A stretch of DNA of 64,000 bases from a bacterium. GTDB lineage: Bacteria > Oederibacteriota > CAKKQC01. The stretch covers positions 62,001 to 126,000 of the forward strand of contig CAKKQC010000021.1 of the NCBI GenBank assembly GCA_919901855.1. The letters are read 5' to 3'. Position 1 is the first letter of the stretch; each line of letters opens with the position of its first letter. The notes beneath the pieces are model-generated. The model made no database searches and was not told the origin of the DNA. It saw only the letters and a program-made list of their open reading frames with translations. The position numbers and the translations under genes were made by a program. Shown piece after piece: positions 57,392 through 64,000 of this stretch.

Positions 57392-59219
57392 CCGCGCCGG
57401 CACGAAACTCCATGATACCGAGTTCCGGGTTCCCGGGTCGCGGCTGGGAGCAGTTCCAGAGGCAGGCGCCGCAGTGGACGCACTTCTCGCGGTCGAAGAC
57501 GGGCAGGCCTCCCTCCCCGGGGGTGATGGCCTGGGCGGAGCACAGCTCGTAGCAGACCCGGCGATCGCATCGCACGCAGACGGTCCGGTCGACGAAGGTG
57601 ACGTGGTCGGCCCAGCCCGCGGGCGCCTGCACCTTGCCCCCGAGCAGGAGCGCGTCCTGGTGGGAGACCAGGAGTTTTCCGTCGAGCGGGATCGCGGGCC
57701 ACCCGAGCCGTTCCATGAGCGCGTCGCGGAGGGGCTGTCCCTTGGCCGCCGCGTCGGATCGCATCCTCGCGAGCTCGGCGGCCGGGATGCGGCCGCCGAA
57801 CCAGGATTCCAGGGTGTCCACCTGGTCGCCCAGACGTTTCGACCGCGCGGGGATGAACAGGCGGCCGCCCGTCAGCCCGGCGAGCCCCATCCCCAGCATG
57901 CCGGAGATGAACCCCCGGCGGAACCCGTCGCGCGCCCGGCGGGCGGCGCTGGCACCGCGCTCGACCCAGGAGGCGCGGCGGCGCTTGACGTACGTGGCCT
58001 CGAGCGCCTCGCGCGTGAACGGGGTGCCGGCCTTCAGGAGTTCGGCGACGGCCTCGGCGAGCTGGGCCCCCGTGGTCCAGGCCTCGTCGACCCCGGAGCC
58101 GGTGAGCATGTTCGTGCTTCCCGACCCTTCGCCGATCCGGGCGAAGCCGTCGCCCACGAGGCGGGGTTCGCCCGAGAGCCCGGATTCCTGGAGCGACTTG
58201 GCGCCCCACGATCTCAGCGTGCCCCGCTCGAGGTGCCGCCAGAGCCGCGGGTGCATCATCCAGTGTTGGAGATAGCGGTAGGCCGTCCGGACGGGACTCC
58301 CGTAGGACGACGGGACGAAGATGCCGAGGGAGGCGATCTTGCCTTCGTACACGTAGAGGAAGCCGAAGATCTCGGGTTCGGGGAAGCCGAAGGTGTGGAG
58401 GACGTCCCCGGGCTTGAGCGCGCATCCATCGGGGAGATTCACGACGAACTTCATCCCGACCGCCCACTCGCGCTGGTGCCGGTTGGCCGGGAGGCCGAGC
58501 CGCTCATCGAGCGCGCGCCCGATCCGGCCGACGGGCCCGTCCGCGACGACGGTCAGGTCCGCACGGACGTCGATGCCGGGCATGTAGTTCGCCCCCGGCT
58601 TCCCGTCCTTGTCGACTCCCTGGTCGGCGAGCCGCACGCCCGCCACGCGGCCGCCCTCGAGCAGCGGCTCCGCCGCCGGCATTCCGGGCCAGATTTGGGC
58701 GGCGCCGGTCGCCATCACCTGCGAGGCGACCCACTGGTTGAACTGGCCGATCGAGAGGAGCCAGCCGCCGTGTTTGCTCATGAACGGGGGGTCGACTGGC
58801 AGGGCCACCGAGTCCGCGTCCCACCACGGGTTGATCGCGCGCGTGGCGCGGAAGATCGAGTCCGCCATCCTGAGCAACGGCGACCGCCGGCTCGCTCCGA
58901 TGGGGTCGAGGAGGTAGAGCGTGGTCTCGCGGCGGACCGGAGTCGCCAGCGGAATCTGCTTTAGGTCCTCGTCGGCAAGATGCGCGCGAATGCCGCGGGC
59001 GCGGGTGACGACGCCCGAGACCCCGGCGCCGACGTCGTCAGCGCGCTCGTAGACCAGGATCTGGGGCGGCATGCCGGGCGCGACGCGGCTGGGCAGCGCC
59101 GGGGTGCCGTCGGGGTTCGTCATCCGCTTCGCGAGGGCGGTCAGGAACCCGCCGGTGGCCGGGCCGAACCCGACGCACACGATGTCGGCTTCCATGGTCT
59201 GACGTTCCGGTTCGGTCAT
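57366..59219 (-). CDS. fixC: ETF:quinone oxidoreductase-like flavoprotein with fused ferredoxin domain
   Basis: FixC/ETF-QO proteins oxidise ETF and reduce quinone. The 617-residue protein has a Rossmann FAD domain beginning DIVCVGFGPATGGFLTALA, GDGFARIGEGSGSTNMLTGS as the second FAD motif, and a C-terminal ferredoxin-like segment, VCVRCDRRVCYELCSAQAIT, then EKCVHCGACLWNCSQP, with cysteines for the 4Fe-4S cluster. A hydrophobic GMLGMGLAGLTGGRLFIPAR may be a membrane-contact segment. It lies between the acyl-CoA dehydrogenase and etfB, giving the electron path from acyl-CoA to quinone in one operon. Start is ATG 59219; a Met nine codons in is an alternative. Confidence 0.85.
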   Translation of the reverse strand: MTEPERQTMEADIVCVGFGPATGGFLTALAKRMTNPDGTPALPSRVAPGMPPQILVYERADDVGAGVSGVVTRARGIRAHLADEDLKQIPLATPVRRETTLYLLDPIGASRRSPLLRMADSIFRATRAINPWWDADSVALPVDPPFMSKHGGWLLSIGQFNQWVASQVMATGAAQIWPGMPAAEPLLEGGRVAGVRLADQGVDKDGKPGANYMPGIDVRADLTVVADGPVGRIGRALDERLGLPANRHQREWAVGMKFVVNLPDGCALKPGDVLHTFGFPEPEIFGFLYVYEGKIASLGIFVPSSYGSPVRTAYRYLQHWMMHPRLWRHLERGTLRSWGAKSLQESGLSGEPRLVGDGFARIGEGSGSTNMLTGSGVDEAWTTGAQLAEAVAELLKAGTPFTREALEATYVKRRRASWVERGASAARRARDGFRRGFISGMLGMGLAGLTGGRLFIPARSKRLGDQVDTLESWFGGRIPAAELARMRSDAAAKGQPLRDALMERLGWPAIPLDGKLLVSHQDALLLGGKVQAPAGWADHVTFVDRTVCVRCDRRVCYELCSAQAITPGEGGLPVFDREKCVHCGACLWNCSQPRPGNPELGIMEFRAGAGGLHSVEN

Positions 59220-59238
59220 GCGGCTCGCTCCGGGAAGG

Positions 59239-61320
59239 TTAGTAGTCCAACGCCTCGGGGATCATGACGGTCGTGAGCGCCGTCGCGGCCCGGTCCTTGG
59301 CGGCCCGGTAGCCGGTCAGTGACGCCTCGACCCGCCCCCTAAGCGCGGAGAAGGCCGCGAGATCGGGCGCGCCCGCGGGGGCGTAGCCGTATACGAGGTC
59401 GGCGCAGATGCGCGAGACTTCGCCGGCCGTCCGCGCCGCCTGCACGTGGGCGAGATCGGACATGAAGTTGACGAGCCCCGCCAACCCGTCGGAGAGCGCC
59501 GGGTTCGCGGGACCCTTGAGTTCGAGTTCCCGGACGTCGAGGATGAGCTGGCGCGCGGCCAGCGTCCACGTCAGGGCGTCCGCCATGGGGTACACGACCC
59601 CGTGCCGGGCGCTGTGCCAGAGCTTGGCGCCCTTCGCGTCCGAGTTCTTCTGGAGATAGCCGAGCGTCCAGCGCAGGAGGTCCATGGTCGAGAGGAGAAT
59701 CCCCGCGCCCAGGCCCTTCCGCGCGGCTTCGAGCTCGCCGGCCTCGCGCATCATGTGTCCGTACCGGCGCTGGAACAGGTCGCTCGTCATCATGAGCCCC
59801 ACCTGCCGGCGCTGGACGGCCTCGGGGCCCTCGTAGGTGGCCTCGAGCTGGATGTCCATCCACTTCATTCCGAGGTTGCCGGGGCAGTCCTCGGTGATGC
59901 CGTAGCCGCCGACCAGGGCGACCGCTTCCCGCATCATCGTGGCCATATGGCCGCAGAAGAGCTTGGTCGCCGGGCAGTAGACGTTCGCCACGGAATCGAG
60001 TTGGACGAACTGGACGACGACGTCCTGCTCGAGGGCGTCATACCGGGCCGCGTTCCGCTTCCCCTCGGGGCTGTGCTCGAGGTCGATGAACTCGGCCGCG
60101 TCCTTCTCGACGGCTGCCAGGGCCTTGATCTCGGTTCTGCCGCCCGCGATGCCGCGGGCGGCAAGTACCTCGAGCTTCTTCTTCTCGATCGGGTCCAGGA
60201 CGTCGAAGAGCCGGGCCGCCTCGAATCCGAGGGAAGCCCCGGCCTCGCCCGCGGCCCAGATGTCGACGAGGCGGTGCAGGGCGTCCTCGCGCTGCTGGAG
60301 GCCGAGCTCGTGCCGGGGGGTGCCCGGCGGGACGTCCGCGGCGCCGCGGAACCGCTGGCGGTGGTACCGGATTACGGGCTCGACGGCCGAGATCAGCTTC
60401 GAGGCGCTCATGAGGCCGACGGTGACCCGGGTGCGGCGGAACACGGCGTCGATGACCTCGCCGTGGTCGAAGTTCGGGATGATGACACCGTCCTTGACCG
60501 TGTAGCCGCCGATGATCCGGCTGGCCGGAATCTTGACGCTGAACACGGGGTCGTGCGTGGACGAGAGCTGGTGCACGAGCTTGCGCGTGGCGGTGCCGCG
60601 GTCGAAGACCCCGGGGTCGCCTTCCTCGACCACGATCATGCACGAGCCCTTGAACTTCGGGTCGCCGGAGGCCACGGCGCAGGCGACGAACGTGGCGTAG
60701 CCCATGTTGGTGATGAAGCGTCCGCGCTTATCCACCTGAAGAAGGGGTTCCTGTCCCTCTTTCCATTCGGCCACCTTCACCCGGCCGCTGAGAATCCCCG
60801 TCTCGACGCCGACGTAGGGCAGGGGCTCGGTCAGGGCGAATGCGCCGCGCATGATCTTGCGGTTCTCGCCGGGGGCGGGCGGGACGGAGCCGCGCATGTA
60901 CCGTTCGCGCTGCGCGGGCGTCCCGCGCTCGTGGATGGGGGCCAGCCCGAGGTTCCCGGCCATGCCCGCGGTCGCGGCGCCGGCGTCCACCCAGCCCAGC
61001 TCGAACGTGATCAGCGCCGTCGCGAGGTTCTTGGGCCCCTCGATGAATCCGCCGAACTCGGGATCGAAGAACGTCGCCGTGATGCCGGCGTCGTCGAATG
61101 CCTGGAGCATGGCCTGCTTGCCCGGGGTCCAGTCGTGCGAGTGCCGTCCGCCGTCCTTGACGAGTTTTCCGACCACGTTACGGGCCACCGCCCGCGAGGA
61201 CTGGACCAGCATCTGGAAGTCCACGCGATCCGCGAACCGCCACATGATGGCTCTGGCCTCGTCGCCCGGCAGGGCGCGGAGGGTTTCAGGGACAGTCTGA
61301 CCCGCATCCGGCGTTTTCAT
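59239..61320 (-). CDS. Acyl-CoA dehydrogenase, long form
   Basis: The 693-residue flavoprotein oxidises acyl-CoA to enoyl-CoA and gives electrons to ETF encoded downstream. The N-terminal and middle domains contain TAGMAGNLGLAPIHERGTPA and GAFALTEPLPYVGVETG (the 'LTEP.aGSD' position). The C-terminal helical domain has the motif VGGYGITEDCPGNLGMKWMD and LEATYEGPEA, where the Glu of YEG is the usual catalytic base. The extra C-terminal ~100 residues make it longer than the ~380-residue dehydrogenases, as in VLCAD/ACAD9-like enzymes. I start at 61320 (MKTPDAG); the upstream frame lacks a better signal. TTGAAC with GACACT (17 apart) lies upstream on this strand. Confidence 0.88.
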   Translation of the reverse strand: MKTPDAGQTVPETLRALPGDEARAIMWRFADRVDFQMLVQSSRAVARNVVGKLVKDGGRHSHDWTPGKQAMLQAFDDAGITATFFDPEFGGFIEGPKNLATALITFELGWVDAGAATAGMAGNLGLAPIHERGTPAQRERYMRGSVPPAPGENRKIMRGAFALTEPLPYVGVETGILSGRVKVAEWKEGQEPLLQVDKRGRFITNMGYATFVACAVASGDPKFKGSCMIVVEEGDPGVFDRGTATRKLVHQLSSTHDPVFSVKIPASRIIGGYTVKDGVIIPNFDHGEVIDAVFRRTRVTVGLMSASKLISAVEPVIRYHRQRFRGAADVPPGTPRHELGLQQREDALHRLVDIWAAGEAGASLGFEAARLFDVLDPIEKKKLEVLAARGIAGGRTEIKALAAVEKDAAEFIDLEHSPEGKRNAARYDALEQDVVVQFVQLDSVANVYCPATKLFCGHMATMMREAVALVGGYGITEDCPGNLGMKWMDIQLEATYEGPEAVQRRQVGLMMTSDLFQRRYGHMMREAGELEAARKGLGAGILLSTMDLLRWTLGYLQKNSDAKGAKLWHSARHGVVYPMADALTWTLAARQLILDVRELELKGPANPALSDGLAGLVNFMSDLAHVQAARTAGEVSRICADLVYGYAPAGAPDLAAFSALRGRVEASLTGYRAAKDRAATALTTVMIPEALDY

Positions 61321-61407
61321 GATGCCGAACAGTGTCGCATGTCGGGGCTTTCTGTTCAAGTCGGACCCCTTGACGCATGCGCCGGCCACACCACGGGGGA
61401 GGATTCG

Positions 61408-61430
61408 GAGGCCCCTCGGGGCCGAGCCTC
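61408..61430 (-). terminator. Hairpin at the end of the ribokinase gene
   Basis: GAGGCCCCTCGGGGCC, then GAGCCTC, forms a GC-rich stem (GGCCC/GGGCC, loop CTCG, with outer GAG/CTC) that overlaps the ribokinase stop codon (61429-61431). It lacks a T tract, so terminator function is only a possibility. Confidence 0.3.
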
Positions 61431-62346
61431 AGCCTGCTGCCAGCAGACGCTCCACCGCCGGGAGCCCCGGCATGGCGGCCTGGGCGCCCAGGGCGGTCGT
61501 GGAGAGGGCCCCCACGGCGTTCGCGAACCGGACGGCCTCGGGGAGCAGGGCGCCGCGGGCCAGCGAGTAAGCCAGCCCCGCGTTGAAGGAGTCGCCGGCC
61601 GCGGTCGTGTCGACCGCGTTCACCGCGAACCCGGGGACGTTCAGGATCCCCTCCCGCCGGACCAGGACGGCCCCGTGTTTCCCGGCTTTCACCACCACGG
61701 ACTTCGCCCCGCGGTCGAGCAGCGCCCCGGCGACCCGGGGCAAGTCCTCCGGCCCGTCCGCCCTCGTCCCGGCGAGCGCTTCTAGCTCGGTTTCGTTGGG
61801 GGTGAGGATGTCGGGCAGGGCGAGCAGCTCGTCGGATAGGGTCATGGCGGGGGCGGGGTCCAGGATCACGGTCTTTCCGGCGTTCCGGAGCAGGCGGAGG
61901 GCATGGAGGGTCGCGGCCATCGGGATCTCGAGCTGAAGAAGGAAGATATCGCATCGGAGCATCCGGTCCTGCCGTCCGTCGAGGAACGCGGCATCGACCG
62001 TCCCGTTCGCGCCCGGGATGATGACGATGCTGTTCTCGCCGGACGCGTCGACCTCGATTATCGCGATGCCGGAGGAGACGCCGGGCTCGACGGCGACGCC
62101 GTCGGACTTCACGTGTTCACGGGCCAGCACCTCGAGATAGGTCCGTCCGTACGCGTCGTCGCCGACCTTGCCCACCATGGCGACGTCCGCGCCGAGCCGT
62201 CCGAGCGCGACCGCCTGGTTCGCGCCCTTGCCGCCGGGAAAGGTGTGGAAAGCGCTGCCGGTCAGCGTCTGGCCGGGCCGTGGCAGGGAGCCTACCGTCG
62301 CGACCAGGTCCGTGTTCAGGCTGCCGATGACGCAAAGGGACTGCAT
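61429..62346 (-). CDS. rbsK: Ribokinase (PfkB-family carbohydrate kinase)
   Basis: Ribokinase phosphorylates ribose at O5. The 305-residue protein has the PfkB signatures: CVIGSLNTDLVATV at the N-terminus, the GGKGANQAVALGRLGADVAM motif 1, NETELEALAG, and the catalytic motif VDTTAAGDSFNAGLAYSLA with the base Asp. The ribokinase-specific N-terminal SLNTDLV matches the RbsK subgroup. It sits alone between two hairpins, with no transporter or regulator next to it. TATCAT lies 7 bases before its ATG on this strand. Confidence 0.88.
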   Translation of the reverse strand: MQSLCVIGSLNTDLVATVGSLPRPGQTLTGSAFHTFPGGKGANQAVALGRLGADVAMVGKVGDDAYGRTYLEVLAREHVKSDGVAVEPGVSSGIAIIEVDASGENSIVIIPGANGTVDAAFLDGRQDRMLRCDIFLLQLEIPMAATLHALRLLRNAGKTVILDPAPAMTLSDELLALPDILTPNETELEALAGTRADGPEDLPRVAGALLDRGAKSVVVKAGKHGAVLVRREGILNVPGFAVNAVDTTAAGDSFNAGLAYSLARGALLPEAVRFANAVGALSTTALGAQAAMPGLPAVERLLAAG

Positions 62347-62353
62347 GGAGACG

Positions 62354-62359
62354 ATGATA
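62354..62359 (-). promoter_or_regulatory. Candidate -10 element (TATCAT) for ribokinase
   Basis: On the minus strand TATCAT ends 7 bases before ATG 62346, without a Shine-Dalgarno sequence. It is next to the hairpin at 62361-62395. This is another near-leaderless arrangement. Confidence 0.4.
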
Positions 62360-62360
62360 C

Positions 62361-62395
62361 CGCCGGGCGGGGCCTGAACGCGCTCCCGCCCGGCG
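62361..62395 (-). terminator. Terminator-like hairpin after bacterioferritin
   Basis: A perfect 11-bp stem, CGCCGGGCGGG (62361-62371) and CCCGCCCGGCG (62385-62395), has a 13-base loop. It starts 9 bases after the bacterioferritin stop and abuts the ribokinase -10 candidate. A terminator for the bacterioferritin message is the simplest reading. Confidence 0.55.
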
Positions 62396-62404
62396 GCTTA
62401 AGGG

Positions 62405-62878
62405 TTACTCGCCCTTCATCTGCTGGGCGAGGTAGTTCTGGATGCCGATCTGCTTGATCTGGTCGGCCTGGGACTCGAGGAAGTCGATGTGCGACTCCTC
62501 GTCCTTGAGGATCGACTCCAGCAGCTCGCGGGTGCCGTTGTCGCCGGTCTCGACCGCGAGCTTGATTCCGTCGTTGTACGACTTGACGGCGCCATCCTCG
62601 GAGGCGTGGTCGTTGGCGACCTGGGTCTCGACTCCGGCGCCGATGTTGATCTTCCCGTACTTCGAGACCGTGGGGGAGCCCTCGAGGAAGAGGATCCGGC
62701 CGATGAGCTTCTCGGCGTGCTTCATCTCGTCGATGGCCCGCTTCTCGTCCGCCTTGTGGAGGTCGACATAGCGCCAGTTGGCGCACATCTCGGAGTGGAC
62801 CATGTACTGGTTGATGGCGGTCAGCTCGTCGGAGAGCAGGTCGTTGAGTTTCGCGATGATCCGGTCGTTGCCTTTCAC
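62405..62878 (-). CDS. bfr: Bacterioferritin
   Basis: Bacterioferritin stores iron in a 24-mer with a diiron ferroxidase centre. The 157-residue protein shows LLSDELTAINQYMVHSEMCA with the first ferroxidase Glu, ADEKRAIDEMKHAEKLIGRI with EMKHAE, and LESILKDEESHIDFLESQAD with the second EEsH motif, all as in Bfr. GTG 62878 is chosen because AGGAGG lies 5 bases upstream on this strand (62884-62889). Some Bfr lack heme; the heme-ligand Met position (EMCANW) is uncertain here. TACCAT further upstream on this strand, overlapping the start of the GH26-like region's leader, could be its -10. Confidence 0.93.
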   Translation of the reverse strand: MKGNDRIIAKLNDLLSDELTAINQYMVHSEMCANWRYVDLHKADEKRAIDEMKHAEKLIGRILFLEGSPTVSKYGKINIGAGVETQVANDHASEDGAVKSYNDGIKLAVETGDNGTRELLESILKDEESHIDFLESQADQIKQIGIQNYLAQQMKGE

Positions 62879-63085
62879 GGGGGCCTCCTGTTGAGCGTTG
62901 ATGAATCCGGGTTCATGGTAGCCCTTCCCCCGGGATCGAGTCCACTTCACGTTCCCGCAACCTGCCAAGGTGAACGAACTCGCTGATGAAACAACGTCCG
63001 CCGCGCCCTTCTAGTGCCGCGCCGCAGGGCCTGATTCTGGTAACCTCCGGAGGTGGGTGCGACACGACCGAGTGGAGGGCTGAAC

Positions 63086-64000
63086 ATGGCGAAGCTGGAA
63101 TCCCTGACCGGACCGTCCCGCGTGACCCTGGCCGCTGCCCCCTGCGCCGTGGACCTCGGCGACGGGAGCGAGCGCGGCGCGTACGTGAACCAGGACTACC
63201 TCCTGCGCGTCCTCGGCAGGCCGCACCGGAGCATCAACCTCATGTACTGCTACTATCCCCTGGACAAGGGTTGGCCTGTCCGCGCGTCGGTGAAGTTCAA
63301 GCGCTCGGCGGATTTCGCGTGGGCGTACCCCTACGATGACTATTTCCCCTACGAGGGCGGGCCGCAGGGCACGACGAAAGGGGAGCCGTTCCGGCAGATC
63401 AGGGACATTCGCCGGCACGGGCAGGACGTGACGCTCACGCTGACCATGGACTGCGGCGTGCCCGACGCGCACATCCGGTGGATCGCGCGCGAGCTCAAGG
63501 ACTTCGGCAAGCTCCGCATCCGGCTCAACCACGAGGCGGACGGGAGCTGGTTCTCGTTCAACAAGCGGTACGACTATGCGACCGTGGGGAAGTTCTTCTG
63601 CAAATTCGCCGGGATCGCGAAGTCGGTCGCCCCGAACCTGTCCCTCGTGTGCTGCTGGGGCTCCGTGGACTGGACGACGGGGAAGCTGAGCCATTTCGAC
63701 GAACTCGCTCCCATGCTGGCCGCCGCGGACGTCTGGTCGATCGACAAGTACCTGGCGCTGCACTGGGGCTGGCCGCACGACCTCTGCGAGATCGACACCA
63801 AGGGGCCGTGGAAGCACGAGGGGTTGGACCTGGTGTGGAAGGAGATGAGGATCATCTACGAGGCGTTCGCGAAGCATGCCGGGGTGCGCAAGCCCCTCGA
63901 GATCTGCGAGTTCAACTGCGACGGCGACGTCGAGGGGCCGCTCCTCCAGGCGAAGGAACTCCGGGCCTGGTACGACCGGGTGAGGACGAAGCGGCCGGAC
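63086..64000 (+). CDS. GH26-like TIM-barrel protein, partial (runs off the window)
   Basis: The frame is open from ATG 63086 to the window end (305 codons). GGAGGG at 63074-63079, 6 bases before ATG, is a good ribosome binding site. The protein has no signal peptide in the visible part. Strand-end motifs include INLMYCYYPLDKGWPV, LTLTMDCGVPD, IRLNHEADGSWFSFNKRY with the Asn-His-Glu arrangement of the acid/base in GH26 endo-mannanases, WSIDKYLALHWGWP and KPLEICEFNCDGD, where the Glu could be the nucleophile. It is plausibly a glycoside hydrolase of clan GH-A, but the C-terminus is missing and I would not assign a substrate. Confidence 0.5.
   Translation, partial: MAKLESLTGPSRVTLAAAPCAVDLGDGSERGAYVNQDYLLRVLGRPHRSINLMYCYYPLDKGWPVRASVKFKRSADFAWAYPYDDYFPYEGGPQGTTKGEPFRQIRDIRRHGQDVTLTLTMDCGVPDAHIRWIARELKDFGKLRIRLNHEADGSWFSFNKRYDYATVGKFFCKFAGIAKSVAPNLSLVCCWGSVDWTTGKLSHFDELAPMLAAADVWSIDKYLALHWGWPHDLCEIDTKGPWKHEGLDLVWKEMRIIYEAFAKHAGVRKPLEICEFNCDGDVEGPLLQAKELRAWYDRVRTKRPD

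Noticed and set aside
59446-61785. Plus-strand open frame opposite the acyl-CoA dehydrogenase
   Set aside because: The minus-strand gene has all family motifs and operon context, and the plus frame shows only composition bias.

Overview
The window is a very GC-rich stretch from a diderm (Gram-negative-type) bacterium. The envelope evidence is a lipid A gene run (lpxD, lpxC, fabZ, lpxA, lpxI), an OmpH/Skp chaperone, a PorV-like outer-membrane barrel and an O-antigen-ligase-family protein. Secreted proteins with C-terminal domains like type IX (Por) sorting domains, each followed by a barrel gene, together with LpxI and an adenosylcobalamin-type ribonucleotide reductase, suggest an uncultivated, GC-rich lineage near the FCB group. 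That placement is inference: there is no rRNA and no species-level marker. Only one tRNA (Val, CAC) was found, and no CRISPR array, prophage or insertion sequence.

Layout. 1-6.5 kb: end of nrdJ, tsaC, then ompH-lpxD-lpxC-fabZ-lpxA-lpxI. 6.5-12.8 kb: two tandem paralogous GT-C-like membrane proteins with TPR tails and a glycoside-hydrolase-like protein. 12.8-23.3 kb: branched-chain amino acid and phospholipid genes (ilvN, ilvC, psd, pssA, leuA, then leuC, leuD, leuB), with a kelch protein, a barrel-like protein and a Uma2 nuclease between leuA and leuC. 23.3-27.3 kb: rnr, smpB, a 60-residue protein and a primary sigma factor. 27.5-32 kb: a large secreted protein, a MntA/HepT-type toxin-antitoxin pair and tRNA-Val. 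32.1-33.1 kb: truA and a DUF5989-like membrane protein. 33.2-54.4 kb: one long collinear gene string. 54.5-64 kb: a sugar isomerase/epimerase-like gene, then on the minus strand etfA, etfB, an ETF-quinone-oxidoreductase-like gene, an acyl-CoA dehydrogenase, ribokinase and bacterioferritin; a GH26-like gene on the plus strand runs off the end.

The most interesting region is 33.2-54.4 kb. An ECF sigma factor and a membrane anti-sigma factor overlap into a 765-residue prepilin-like protein, a PilW-like and a PilX-like minor pilin, a GT-C-TPR glycosyltransferase-like protein, an O-antigen-ligase-family protein with a TPR tail, a roughly 3,200-residue protein with 27 fibronectin-III-like repeats, and a PorV-like barrel. 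Most genes overlap or abut. PglL/PilO-type pilin oligosaccharyltransferases belong to the same ligase superfamily, so this could be a self-contained system that builds, glycosylates and exports a giant surface fibre or adhesin under its own sigma factor. This is a hypothesis.

Two features recur across the window. Many genes are coupled by ATGA/GTGA overlaps. Many genes without a Shine-Dalgarno sequence have a TAnnAT hexamer 6-12 bases before the start codon, which suggests frequent leaderless transcription. Long open frames opposite real genes are common here because of base composition and were left out.
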